Part shown: positions 27,201 to 36,374 of the stretch, in pieces | Numbering within the stretch: the first letter of the stretch is position 1 | Layout of the letters: the number at the start of each line of letters is the position of its first letter | Assembly (NCBI GenBank): GCA_013288805.1 | Contig: JABDBE010000009.1 | Span: 1 to 64,000 of the forward strand | Reading direction: 5' to 3' | Source of the DNA: Acidobacteriota bacterium | GTDB lineage: Bacteria > Acidobacteriota > Terriglobia > Terriglobales > Acidobacteriaceae | Length of the DNA: 64,000 bases | Notes under the pieces: model-generated | What the model saw: the letters and a program-made list of their open reading frames with translations, nothing else | What the model was told of the DNA's origin: nothing | Databases searched by the model: none | Made by a program: the position numbers and the translations under genes

Positions 27201-27845
27201 ATGATTAACCGTTCCCGCATCTTAATCGCCGACGACCATACTCTTGTGGCCGAGTTGTGCAAGCGACTTCTCGAAGCCGAATTTAACGTAATCGGAGTGG
27301 TCAGTGACGGCCGCGCCTTGGTGCGCTCGGCCCGAGAATCGAAGCCAGACGTGGTCGTGCTCGATATCGCCATGCCGGTTCTGAATGGTCTGGACGCAGG
27401 GCGGCAATTGAAACTACTGCTGCCAGCCGTCAAGTTGGTGTATCTGACGATGAATCCTGACGTGGAGGTAGCTGCGGAAGCGTTCCGCCTCGGTGCCTCG
27501 GGATACCTTCTCAAGACTTGTGCCGCGGCTGACATCGTGCTCGCGGTTCGCGACGTGTTGCGGGGTAAATCGTATATGTCTAAGGCTCTGCCTTACGAGA
27601 CGATCAATTTCCTCCGACGGCAAGACAAACAACTGATTCAGGAAGACGAGCGTCTCACCGAAAGGCAGCGAGAAGTGCTGCAATTGCTGGCCGAGGGAAA
27701 GGTAATGAAGGAAGTCGCCGATATCCTTAATATGACGACCCGCACAGTTGCCTATCACAAGTATCGAATGATGGAGGTACTTGGCGTTAAAAGCAACGCG
27801 GAATTGGTCAAGTACGCGGTCAGGAACCACGTGATAGCCGCGTAA
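27201..27845 (+). CDS. NarL/LuxR-type response regulator
   Basis: 214 residues. Receiver domain 5-120 with acidic pair DD11-12, phospho-acceptor Asp55 (VVVLDIAMPV) and Lys105 (YLLKT). A LuxR/GerE helix-turn-helix follows at about 148-210 (LTERQREVLQLLAEGKVMKE, TVAYHKYRMMEVLGVKS). ATG 27201 follows GAGGGTAGGGCA. It is the only regulator in the window with a DNA-binding domain and is itself preceded by the shared palindrome. It converges with the kinase at 27855 (nine bases between stops). Confidence 0.95.
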   Translation: MINRSRILIADDHTLVAELCKRLLEAEFNVIGVVSDGRALVRSARESKPDVVVLDIAMPVLNGLDAGRQLKLLLPAVKLVYLTMNPDVEVAAEAFRLGASGYLLKTCAAADIVLAVRDVLRGKSYMSKALPYETINFLRRQDKQLIQEDERLTERQREVLQLLAEGKVMKEVADILNMTTRTVAYHKYRMMEVLGVKSNAELVKYAVRNHVIAA

Positions 27846-27854
27846 GCTGTTCTG

Positions 27855-29828
27855 CTATCCGACCGCGCGGATCGAATCGCTTCCCGGACTAAGCGGCACG
27901 CTAACGTGGACCGCAGTACCTTTTTCGGGTTGCGTCACGATGGCGAGAGTTCCGTTCAACAATTTCAGACGTTCCTCCATGCTGACGAGCCCGAGTCCCG
28001 GGCCCTGCTTCGCCGCTTCGCGATCGAAGCCAACACCTGGATCGCTAACGGTCAGGCGAATCTCCTCCGAAGTTCCCCACAATCGCACCTCGAAATGCCG
28101 TGCGCCACTGTGTTTCACCGAATTGTGCAGGGCCTCTTGCAAGACTCGGAACAGGCAAAGAGAAATGTCGGGCGACAAATGATCGGCCAAGTCGTGAGTT
28201 TTGAAGTCAACTCCCACTTTTTGCTGCTGGGCGAATTCCCGGCAGAAACCCCTCATAGCTGCAGCAATCCCCAGATACTGCAGTTTTGCCGAATGTAACT
28301 CGTGCGACAAGGATTGGATATCCGTGGCTATCTCCGAAGTCTGCTTGTGAAGTTCGCCGATTCGGTAGCGGATCCGGGGCAAATTGGGAGGGTCCTGATG
28401 CAGTTGTTCCAGCTCGACGGCCAATAGTGCGAGACGCTGACCGATATCGTCGTGAAGATCTCTGCCGATCCGTGTACGTTCTTTCTCTTGCGCTTCGAGC
28501 AACCTTCGGTTGACGTTTGTGAGCGCTTCTTCCGCCCGCTTGCGCTCGGTCATGTCGATCCCGATCCCGATGTAACCGATAAAGGAGCGATCCTGATCGA
28601 AGCGCGGCACGCCAATGTCGACCACCCAGCGATATTCTCCATCGTACCGTCGAAGCCGATACTCCATCCTGAATTCCTCACGAACATCGAAGCTCCGGCT
28701 ATAGGTGTCCATGCATCTTTGCAAATCCTCAGAGTGAACTCCTTCCGTCCAACCGTTACCAAGTTCGGAGTCTATGGATCGGCCAGTGAAGTCAAGCCAG
28801 GGCTTATTGAAATAGGTGCAAAGCTTATCGGGGCCCGCCATCCAGATCAGCGCAGGTGCAGTATCGGCCATTAATCGGAAGCGTTTTTCGCTTTCGCGGA
28901 AGGCGCGTTCAGTCCTTTTTTGTTCTTCCATCAGAACAGCAAGAAGCATGAAAGTTGCTGCGGTGAAAAATAAGAAGAGCTGCAGGGACATCACATTAGT
29001 GAGCGGCTCGGATGTGGTAAAGGGGCCGCGACCGTGGACCGCGCCCCAAATCGACAGCAGAGCGACCAGGACCATCGAGGTACTGATTCCCGCCAAACCA
29101 AAACGCAACGCGGACCATAGCAGAATTGGAAGAAGGGAATACAGTAGAACCGGCGAACTGATTTGCTTTGGAGCCGCGAAAGCCACGTAACCCAAAATGC
29201 TCAACCCGGCGATCAAAGCGGTGGCTTCCAGGTAAAAGGCGCGTGACTTCCGGGACCATGTCAGCCCTATACTGGCCCAGCTCAAAATGGCCGGCGTTAC
29301 AGTGAGGAGGGCCAGCGCCTCTGTAAAGAAACCAATCCTCCAACGGATCCAGTAGTCCCCGCTGAAAGCGGCCGTGGCGATAAATGCTGCCGCCAGTGGG
29401 GCGAGGAGAACCGCAAACAGTGAATACCGTGTGAGAGACCTTACGCTATTCAACCGGACTGGACCGCTGAAGAAGTAACTCACTCCGAAAGCTGCGATCA
29501 GAACTTCGACTGTGTCGGAAACAATCAATATAACTGTTGGACGAAGCGTCAAGCCGGCTTGTGCATCGTAGAGAACAAATCCTGCCAGGCCTGCGGCGAG
29601 CACAATCGACCACAGTCTGTGCGGCGTTAACAGCAAAACCGCAACCAGAAGTGCGCAGCCAGGCCAAAGTGCCCAGAGCATCTGAGGCCGAAGCACAAGT
29701 AAACCGCCTAGCCGCGCAGTGAGATAGGACAGGGAAGCGACGAGGCAAGCCAGGATCGCGGAGTGCAATAGGGAATCAAGATTCGTTTTGCCCCACGGCA
29801 GGCGACCCCGAATGAAACTCATACACAC
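27855..29828 (-). CDS. Sensor histidine kinase, MASE1-like membrane sensor with PAS
   Basis: 657 residues. N-terminal eight-helix MASE1-like membrane sensor (about 20-300), PAS domain (312-430), HisKA_3 with phospho-His459 (IGRDLHDDIGQRLALLA), and HATPase with LQEALHNSVKHSG and DPGVGFD/GLGLVSMEERL. The PAS and kinase core are close to those of 23271-26357, so the two kinases differ mainly in sensor. No palindromic promoter of the shared type was found upstream. Confidence 0.93.
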   Translation of the reverse strand: MCMSFIRGRLPWGKTNLDSLLHSAILACLVASLSYLTARLGGLLVLRPQMLWALWPGCALLVAVLLLTPHRLWSIVLAAGLAGFVLYDAQAGLTLRPTVILIVSDTVEVLIAAFGVSYFFSGPVRLNSVRSLTRYSLFAVLLAPLAAAFIATAAFSGDYWIRWRIGFFTEALALLTVTPAILSWASIGLTWSRKSRAFYLEATALIAGLSILGYVAFAAPKQISSPVLLYSLLPILLWSALRFGLAGISTSMVLVALLSIWGAVHGRGPFTTSEPLTNVMSLQLFLFFTAATFMLLAVLMEEQKRTERAFRESEKRFRLMADTAPALIWMAGPDKLCTYFNKPWLDFTGRSIDSELGNGWTEGVHSEDLQRCMDTYSRSFDVREEFRMEYRLRRYDGEYRWVVDIGVPRFDQDRSFIGYIGIGIDMTERKRAEEALTNVNRRLLEAQEKERTRIGRDLHDDIGQRLALLAVELEQLHQDPPNLPRIRYRIGELHKQTSEIATDIQSLSHELHSAKLQYLGIAAAMRGFCREFAQQQKVGVDFKTHDLADHLSPDISLCLFRVLQEALHNSVKHSGARHFEVRLWGTSEEIRLTVSDPGVGFDREAAKQGPGLGLVSMEERLKLLNGTLAIVTQPEKGTAVHVSVPLSPGSDSIRAVG

Positions 29829-30334
29829 CTTCGATTATGTGCAACGATTTCCAGCCGACAGATCATTGGCACGCGGAACTTTGCTCTTCCCTCATTCACA
29901 CTCACAATGTTACGTTCGCCAGTCACTCAGCAAAACAGGCCTAAGCCGGAGAGTGGCTTATCAGGAAGTTCGGAAGGTGACAAAGCCCTAGCCCCCGGAA
30001 TAATACAGCATGGGACAAAGGTTTGGCACGGAGCATGCCGATACGGCAAAAGTGCGCTTTCCGCGACTCACCTGAAAGCGGATCTTGTTCCGCATACTGG
30101 CTGCCTTGGTGCAGATACGTCGAACTTTCGTCGATTCACTGACTCGTCTCTGCGGATACAAGAATTAACGGCTATCTTCGCTGGAAATGCCGCATATCAG
30201 CAGCTGCAGCTCGACATCTACCTCGAAATGATCGATTCCATGCCGCCGCTTTTTAGCTGCTATTCGTAATCTCGCTACCAACCTGCGTAGACGATCGTGA
30301 CAAGTGAATCTGACGATTCTCGTCTTTTTAGAAA
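29829..30334. other. Intergenic stretch upstream of kinase
   Basis: About 500 bases with no supported gene. An open frame on the plus strand lacks motif, ribosome site and promoter and is probably fortuitous. Confidence 0.4.
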
Positions 30335-30350
30335 TTGGCAAAAGTGACAG
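30335..30350 (+). promoter_or_regulatory. Palindromic site upstream of MetA-type barrel gene
   Basis: TTGGCAAAAGTGACAG, two mismatches to consensus. The hexamer at 23 bases is TTCCCT, so the -10 is not evident. Confidence 0.55.
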
Positions 30351-30508
30351 TTACCGTGAATTTCAACTTGTGTTTCCCTTACCTGGAACAGCTGTCGAGG
30401 TCAATAAAAGCAGAAAAAATGCCGTAAACGAAACTCTTCACAAATACCGGGTGCTAAGAGATGCGGGCCGCAATGTTATTGCCCGCACCTCAGGAAAGGG
30501 AAGAACGA

Positions 30509-31546
30509 ATGTCATCACGAATGAAGTCCGTAATCTGGGCACTCGCACTCATGGCGATCGGATTTGCCTCGCCCTTACTTGCTCAACAAAAGGGACAATG
30601 GGTGCCCGGACAGTTTGGTCTCAACGCCGGAGTGATTCCTGATCCCGGCGTCACCTACGCTAACCTGGCGCTCAATTACTCCGCTGGCCAATTGAACAAC
30701 TCCAACGGAGATCGCATTCTTCAAAATGTTACCGGGAACTATTCGTTCTGGGTGGACGAGAATATTTTTTACTACGTCCCGAACCACAAATTCCTGGGAG
30801 GGTATTTCATGCCCTATGTCGTGCTCTCCTATGCAAGCGGTTCGGTAGTGGCGGCTCTACCTCCTCTCTTACCCGGGGCCACATCCGGGATTAACCTTGG
30901 AGCAGGAGGGTCCGGTTTTGCCGACATGTACGTCCAGCCGTTTAATATGGGTTGGCATTTTGGCAAACGAGTCGACTTCGTCGCGGGGTACGCCTTTACG
31001 GCACCAGTCGGCCGGTACACAGCAGGAGCCAGCAATAACGTGGGCTCGGGATATTGGGGAAACAATATAACCTCGGGAACAACTCTCTACATCACCAAGA
31101 ACAAGGGGACCACCGCAAACCTCGCCACGGATTGGGAAATCCACGGGCAAAAAACGGTCGCCAGCCCGGTGACTGGTCAGTTGAGCAAAATAACGCCCGG
31201 CGAAGCCTTCACCATGGAATGGGGAATTGGGCAGGTTCTACCATTAAAGAAGAATATGAGCCAACTGGCGCAACTCGGATTGGTCGGATACGACCAATGG
31301 CAGGTCACGAGTAATGGCGGCAATTACTTGATAGCAGGGATTCCCGTCGCCGCGAGCAGAGTTCCATACTATTCCGTGCAGGCCATTGGCGTTCAGGCCA
31401 ATTACATTCTCCCGACGAAGAATCTGGTGGCCTTCTTCAAGTATTACAACGAGTATTCGGCGAAGGCTCGTCCAGAAGGACGTACGTTCGTGTTCGGCTT
31501 TTCCTGGACGCTCAAGATCCCAAAGACGCCGCCTCCGAAGAGTTAG
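30509..31546 (+). CDS. Outer-membrane MetA-pathway-type channel protein
   Basis: 345 residues: signal peptide 1-25 (ending PLLAQQ), then long beta-rich sequence with Gly/aromatic strands and the C-terminal strand TFVFGFSWTLKIPKT. It resembles the SphA/MetA family of outer-membrane proteins annotated with phenol-degradation pathways, but no degradation genes are nearby, so the name gives only fold. ATG 30509 follows AGGAAAGGGAAGAACGA. A related barrel lies at 62149. Confidence 0.85.
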   Translation: MSSRMKSVIWALALMAIGFASPLLAQQKGQWVPGQFGLNAGVIPDPGVTYANLALNYSAGQLNNSNGDRILQNVTGNYSFWVDENIFYYVPNHKFLGGYFMPYVVLSYASGSVVAALPPLLPGATSGINLGAGGSGFADMYVQPFNMGWHFGKRVDFVAGYAFTAPVGRYTAGASNNVGSGYWGNNITSGTTLYITKNKGTTANLATDWEIHGQKTVASPVTGQLSKITPGEAFTMEWGIGQVLPLKKNMSQLAQLGLVGYDQWQVTSNGGNYLIAGIPVAASRVPYYSVQAIGVQANYILPTKNLVAFFKYYNEYSAKARPEGRTFVFGFSWTLKIPKTPPPKS

Positions 31547-31776
31547 TCGTATCCGAACTGGCTGAGGTGAAAAAGGATTTGTGAGTGCGATGCGAATCCG
31601 AGCTGAACAATAAACTAAGGTTGGATGCGACGGGAGATTTGCGCACTCGGTCAGCTCCCCTTGCCGCTGATTATCCGATCTCACCGTGGCCTTGCCGTCG
31701 AGCTTCCGATAGTTACTCTGCGGCGAACTCACGCCGTGGCAAGCGTCTGGCTTCCTGTCAATCTGCGGGGAAACAG

Positions 31777-31821
31777 CTGTCAGTTTTGCCAGTACTCACA
31801 CAGTCAAGAGTTCCTTACGAT
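31777..31821 (+). promoter_or_regulatory. Class II-type promoter of D15-like barrel gene
   Basis: CTGTCAGTTTTGCCAG, 23 bases, TACGAT. The predicted start is about 105 bases before GTG 31933. Confidence 0.75.
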
Positions 31822-31932
31822 TTACTTGATCCCTCGCTGTAGAGGTCGCCCCGTACAACATGCAAATGGAAACGCTCATCCATTCCGGACTTCTGTAGCA
31901 GATTAAGAACACCAGGTCCGAGGCGATGCGAT

Positions 31933-33522
31933 GTGGGATCAGGAGTGCTCCCGTTGGCGATTCCGATTCCGGATGTGCATAGCGGGATCCCAGAGGCTCG
32001 GGAGGCAAATGTTGTGGGAATTGTCTCTATTTCCGTGTTAGAAGGCAGGCACGCTGTGAAGACGGTTAGCGTCGCGTGTCATCGGTTCTTCTCGGATCAA
32101 AAACAGATCGCGTTGAACCAATTGGCCGACAGCTTGGGCAATCTGTGTTCCCGGCAGGCATTGCCCATGCGCATCGCGCAATGGTTGTTGGCGAGTTCGC
32201 AGCTCCGGCCTGTGAAGACCGAGGAACGACGATTGCACGATGAACAGGATAGCCCGTTGCCAGATAACGGGAGAAGGTCCTTTTATAGGGTGGTATGGCT
32301 TGGTCTAGTCTGCGGGATATTATTTTCTTCTTTAGGACCTGTTAAGTTGCATGCCCAGTCCCAGCCCGAAGATCCCCGGCAAACTTCACAACCAGAATCG
32401 CCGGATGTTCCGGCGAAACCTCAGGCCAAATTGTCCAGCCGTCAGGACAGCGGAGCGACGGGCCAGTCACTCGCACCTGCCGAAAGCAAACCGGCGACTG
32501 AAAAGGCCAAGAAAAAAGAGCCTCGTGGGGCTTTTGTTCCTGCTCCTCTCCCGATTTCCAGTCCAGCGATCGGTGTCGGAATTATCCCCGCGCTGGGCTA
32601 CATCTTCCCGTTTAGCAGGAACGACAAGATTTCTCCCCCCTCCGTCTTAGGAGCGGCTGGCATGTTCACGAATAACGGTAGCCGCGGTTTCGGCGTGGGT
32701 GCGGACCTATATATGAAAGAGGACACTTATGAGGTCACCTCCGTCTATGCTCGCGGCAATGTGAACTACGATCTGTACGGCAGTGGAATTTTCGAGGGAC
32801 GTAAGCTGCCGCTGATTCAAACAGGCGAGGTTTTCCGCGCAGAAGTTTTGCGCCGGACGTGGTGGAAAGTCTTTGTTGGACCGAGATTTTGGACTGGGAA
32901 CTCGTTTGTTACGATAGCGCCAACAAATGGCGAACTTCCTAACCTTCCGTCGGGCGTCGGGCTCCACACGGTCATGAGGGCTTTGGGCTTGCGGATGATC
33001 CGCGACACTCGACCCAATCAGTTCTTTCCTACAGCGGGAGAAAAGATCGAATTCACCGGTGATTTTTTCATGCAATCGCTGGGCAGTAAATATTCCTTCC
33101 AGGCGTATCGATTCACCTTCAGCAAATACAAAAGTCTGGGTAAGAATCAAGTTCTTGCCTACAATCTGTTTGGCTGCGGGACCGGCGGCCAGCCACCCTT
33201 TTATGGAAACTGCATTTATGGGATACAAAACCAATTGCGAGGATATACGCCTTTGAAGTACCTCGACCGGTACCTGGCGACTACACAAGTAGAGTATCGC
33301 CTGACATTGCCGAAGGGGTTTGGTCTGGCGGTATTCGGGGGTCTTGGCGGAGTGATCGCCGGATCAAGTCAAGTGCTGTTTAAGAATGACCACTTCCTGC
33401 CCGATGTAGGTGGAGGGCCGAGATATGAGTTGAGTAAGAAATATCACGTCAATCTTCGCACTGACTTCGCCAAGGGCAGGGATAGTTGGACTTGGAGCAT
33501 GGGCGTCGGCGAGGCTTTTTGA
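31933..33522 (+). CDS. Surface-antigen (D15/BamA-like) outer-membrane protein
   Basis: Up to 529 residues. A signal-peptide-like segment (VVWLGLVCGILFSSLGPVKL) is at residues 120-139 of the longest form, so the true start is probably further in, for example TTG near 32262 with AGGAT upstream; GTG 31933 and ATG 32167 remain possible. A Pro/Lys/Glu-rich linker follows, then a beta-barrel with strands such as YVDLYGSG-like and LKYLDRYLATTQVEYRLTLP, ending GRDSWTWSMGVGEAF with the terminal aromatic of OMPs. No POTRA domain is evident. It probably forms a Bac_surface_Ag-type barrel. Confidence 0.8.
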   Translation: MGSGVLPLAIPIPDVHSGIPEAREANVVGIVSISVLEGRHAVKTVSVACHRFFSDQKQIALNQLADSLGNLCSRQALPMRIAQWLLASSQLRPVKTEERRLHDEQDSPLPDNGRRSFYRVVWLGLVCGILFSSLGPVKLHAQSQPEDPRQTSQPESPDVPAKPQAKLSSRQDSGATGQSLAPAESKPATEKAKKKEPRGAFVPAPLPISSPAIGVGIIPALGYIFPFSRNDKISPPSVLGAAGMFTNNGSRGFGVGADLYMKEDTYEVTSVYARGNVNYDLYGSGIFEGRKLPLIQTGEVFRAEVLRRTWWKVFVGPRFWTGNSFVTIAPTNGELPNLPSGVGLHTVMRALGLRMIRDTRPNQFFPTAGEKIEFTGDFFMQSLGSKYSFQAYRFTFSKYKSLGKNQVLAYNLFGCGTGGQPPFYGNCIYGIQNQLRGYTPLKYLDRYLATTQVEYRLTLPKGFGLAVFGGLGGVIAGSSQVLFKNDHFLPDVGGGPRYELSKKYHVNLRTDFAKGRDSWTWSMGVGEAF

Positions 33523-33581
33523 GGAAAACAGCCGCGGCTCCTTGCAGTGCCGCTTCTAGAGGTTGGCGAAAGCAATGCCCG

Positions 33582-34151
33582 TTAATTCAGATCACCATCT
33601 TTATAGTACTTGGTGCTCTTGGCTGTGAGTTCGAGGGCGAGGCCCTTGTCGGTGAGTTGATACATCCAAACGCCGTCGGAGACCGACGCCGCCCCCGCCA
33701 TCGCTCCGCCCTGAGTCCCGGTGGTCGCTGCGGCTGTAGCTTGTCCGCCGAATTGCCACCCGGAGTTCACGAAGCTATCGAACGCCTTTTCTGTGTCGAA
33801 AACGAAAATTACGCTGAACTTCTTCACGCCCATACCGAGACCCGCTTGGAGTTCGAGCATCTTCATGAAAGTTTCTTTCTTGGTCTTATTGTCGACGGCC
33901 ATGCCTTTTCCATTGCCGGAGCCGGCGATTAAGATTTTCACTCCCAGGTTGCTAAAGACTGCATATCCGGCTCTGCCTTCGACTGCCAATTTGGCGTTGG
34001 GCTGTGCTTTGTAGAGGCGTTGAAGTGTGGCATCCGCCATGTTGCGGATGTCTTTCTGCTTCTGTGCGATCTTGGAATCGGCAGCGTATGCCGCTACCCC
34101 AAGTGCGCAAACCAGCGCGGCGACGAGGAGGCTTTTCAGTTTTGTTTTCAT
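33582..34151 (-). CDS. SYLF (Ysc84-type) lipid-binding protein
   Basis: 189 residues with signal peptide 1-23 (ALGVAAYA) and the SYLF domain, for example GYAVFSNLGVKILIAGSGNG and LGMGVKKFSVIFVFDTEKAF. Family members bind phospholipids; bacterial secreted ones are poorly known. ATG 34151 follows AAAGGGGCAACG. No shared palindrome precedes it, so it may be expressed independently of the regulon. Confidence 0.88.
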   Translation of the reverse strand: MKTKLKSLLVAALVCALGVAAYAADSKIAQKQKDIRNMADATLQRLYKAQPNAKLAVEGRAGYAVFSNLGVKILIAGSGNGKGMAVDNKTKKETFMKMLELQAGLGMGVKKFSVIFVFDTEKAFDSFVNSGWQFGGQATAAATTGTQGGAMAGAASVSDGVWMYQLTDKGLALELTAKSTKYYKDGDLN

Positions 34152-34252
34152 CGTTGCCCCTTTTGCTGATCTTTGAGTTCACAAGGGCCCGCCCGCACCA
34201 CTTACAATCCCCGCTGAAACCAAAATCAATCGAGGACTCACAATTGAACTGT

Positions 34253-34350
34253 CGCAGCGCCGCACGGCTTGCGGAAAAACGCCCAGCGTTGGAGTTTTGA
34301 AGGCTTCGAGTCGCTGACTTTTGTTTTTCCGCAAGCTCGAAAGCGCTGCG
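34253..34350. repeat. 98-bp palindromic element
   Basis: Two nested inverted repeats: CGCAGCGC (34253-34260) with GCGCTGCG (34343-34350), and CTTGCGGAAAAA (34268-34279) with TTTTTCCGCAAG (34324-34335). They are separated by 7-base mismatched segments on each side and a 44-base centre. It lies just past the OmpA stop at 34385. A third TTTTCCGCAA copy follows at about 34366. It could be a terminator, a REP-like element or a small mobile element remnant. Confidence 0.7.
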
Positions 34351-34384
34351 TCACCCAACATCGAAGTTTTCCGCAACCTTAAAT

Positions 34385-36145
34385 CTAGTGTGCCGACGCC
34401 GGGTCGTCAGGAAGCTTGCTCTTTTCCGCCGCGAGCGTCACGACTTCTTTCTGTCCGAGCCAATTGCTGTCTGCCAGGACTTTAGCCTCCGGTGCATCAC
34501 CCGGAAAATATTGGGTTGAGCGCACATCCTTAGGTAGCAGCACTATGTCGACGCGGCGGTTGTAGGCCCAACCGAGCGCTTGTGGACCGACATTCGGGAG
34601 CTTGTTTGGGTTTTGATCGTGCAATGACGCGACTGTGCTTGCGTCTAGCTGCTTCGTGTCTCCATATGCCTCGGTCTCGATCTTGCTGTCCGGAATCCCT
34701 TGCGACACAAGGTATTGCTTGACCAGATTTGCGCGTCGTTCGCTGAGGGGTTTGTTCCTGGCATTCGAATCGCGCTCGTCAGCATTGCCCGCGACCGTGA
34801 GGTGCGCATCCGGGTTGTATTCCAGATACTTCTTGAATCCCTCTGCAGTGCGATCCAGCGACTGCTTCTGACTCTGAACCAAACCCTCCTCAGGATGGCG
34901 TGCCTCAGGGTAGCCGGTAGGAAAAAATACGCTCACCAGCGGAACGTCGGGTATCGGCTCGATCGAACCGGTCACATGGATTGACGCGGTGTGAGTATCC
35001 GTGCCGCCGCAATCGTTCTTGGCAGTGAGAGTGAACGTCTTAACCTCGTCGACCGGGCCGTTGGTTTCCTGCTTAGGCGTAGCGGCAACAGATTGCGTAC
35101 CGTTGGTGGCTACCGATCCCAAGGGATCAATACTGACCGAGCTGGCGTTGGTCGCCGTCCAACCCAAATTTGCAGAGCCCTGCTCGATCACCTTGTCGCC
35201 GATTCGGCGGTAGTGAAGTTGAGCTGGGGATGCATCGATCGAGCTCTGGATCGTTGAATTGACATCGACCGGCGCGGATGAGGTTACGCTTCCGCCGGGA
35301 CCAGACGCTACAAGATGGTAGGTAGTTGCGTTCTTCGGTTGTACCGAAAGGTTTCCGCTCGGATCAACTTGTTTCAAAGTTTCCGAGTCGGCGGTAATGG
35401 TTCGCTGCACAGTTTCAGACGTCTGCCAGGAGACGCTGGTTGAGTCTCCGCAATTGATCTTTGCAGGCGAAGCACTGATATTTCCGCTGACCGGAGGGAT
35501 TGCGATGGTTGCGCTGGCCACACCGGCTTTGAATCGAGCAAGGGAATCAATGGTCGCGCCTCCGTGCCAGGGTTTGGTTTTCTGCTTGCCGCTCGGTACG
35601 TACAAAATAACCCGCTGATCGGCGGGAACGTTGACCGAACCGGACCATAACTCTTGCGAGCCTTGATTCACTACCGTGACTTCGTGAGTTCCGGCAGGAA
35701 CAATCAGTTCCTGCGTGCAACAGGCGAATAGGGCACCCGAATTGTCGAATTCGTCTCCATGCCCGACAAAATACTCTGGCGCCTTGCCATTCAGGTAGAT
35801 GGCAGCGCGTGGAGCACCCTCAATCTGAATACGTCCCCAAGGACCCGAAACCGGACCGGAAACAGCGGCTAATTCAAAGGTCAGGTCCGCATTTTTCCCT
35901 GCGGTAAGCGAAACCTGGCGGGTCTCAGGCTTATAACCATAGTTATAGACGCTGATGGTGTGATCGCCAGGCGGGACCTTAATAGTTCGACTGCTGTCGC
36001 CGAACGGCGTCCCATCCACAAAGATGTAGGCCTGATGAGGCTTCACAACGACTCGTACCTTCGCGTTCTGGCCAAATGATCCGGTTGCCGCGAATAGAAG
36101 AAGCGCGGCCATTGTCAGAAAGTAACGATATCCTTTGTAGCGCAT
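34385..36145 (-). CDS. PEGA-domain OmpA-family protein
   Basis: 586 residues: signal peptide 1-25 (ATGSFGQ), PEGA domain (about 28-95, VDGTPFGDSSRTIKVPPGDH), a second PEGA-like stretch (about 100-195), Ig-like region (220-395), and C-terminal OmpA-like domain (about 405-545: NADERDSNARNKPLSERRAN, then AYNRRVDIVLLPKD). The peptidoglycan-binding Asp/Arg signature is intact. It is probably a periplasmic scaffold linking surface glycans or lipids to peptidoglycan. ATG 36145 follows AGGAGGACAAACAC. Confidence 0.9.
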   Translation of the reverse strand: MRYKGYRYFLTMAALLLFAATGSFGQNAKVRVVVKPHQAYIFVDGTPFGDSSRTIKVPPGDHTISVYNYGYKPETRQVSLTAGKNADLTFELAAVSGPVSGPWGRIQIEGAPRAAIYLNGKAPEYFVGHGDEFDNSGALFACCTQELIVPAGTHEVTVVNQGSQELWSGSVNVPADQRVILYVPSGKQKTKPWHGGATIDSLARFKAGVASATIAIPPVSGNISASPAKINCGDSTSVSWQTSETVQRTITADSETLKQVDPSGNLSVQPKNATTYHLVASGPGGSVTSSAPVDVNSTIQSSIDASPAQLHYRRIGDKVIEQGSANLGWTATNASSVSIDPLGSVATNGTQSVAATPKQETNGPVDEVKTFTLTAKNDCGGTDTHTASIHVTGSIEPIPDVPLVSVFFPTGYPEARHPEEGLVQSQKQSLDRTAEGFKKYLEYNPDAHLTVAGNADERDSNARNKPLSERRANLVKQYLVSQGIPDSKIETEAYGDTKQLDASTVASLHDQNPNKLPNVGPQALGWAYNRRVDIVLLPKDVRSTQYFPGDAPEAKVLADSNWLGQKEVVTLAAEKSKLPDDPASAH

Positions 36146-36211
36146 GTGTTTGTCCTCCTAAGACTCAGTGCAGTTCCCAGCCTTGACTGCGTTCATGATC
36201 GCTAACACGGA

Positions 36212-36256
36212 ATGGTATGGGGGCGCTTCTGGTCTGAGAACTGTCAAAGATGACAG
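36212..36256 (-). promoter_or_regulatory. Class II-type promoter of PEGA-OmpA gene
   Basis: Minus strand: CTGTCATCTTTGACAG, 23 bases, TACCAT. Divergent from the site at 36322. Confidence 0.78.
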
Positions 36257-36321
36257 GGTAAAAGCATCGGATTGCAGATCCTGGCCTACGTGATCGTGGT
36301 CTGAGCTGAGAACGGCATCGA

Positions 36322-36366
36322 CTGTTTGTTCTGACAGTGGGAAGTCGACGCTAGATCAGTTACGGA
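36322..36366 (+). promoter_or_regulatory. Class II-type promoter of 36375 gene
   Basis: CTGTTTGTTCTGACAG, 23 bases, TACGGA. The hexamer overlaps the first ATG (36366), placing the transcript start near ATG 36375. Confidence 0.68.
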
Positions 36367-36374
36367 TGATGAGT

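Noticed and set aside
29907-30269. 120-codon open frame between kinase and barrel gene
   Set aside because: No ribosome site, no motif, no promoter of the shared type; composition looks non-coding.
30509-31546. Phenol-degradation role for the MetA-type barrel proteins
   Set aside because: The family name comes from one pathway; there are no aromatic-degradation enzymes in the window.
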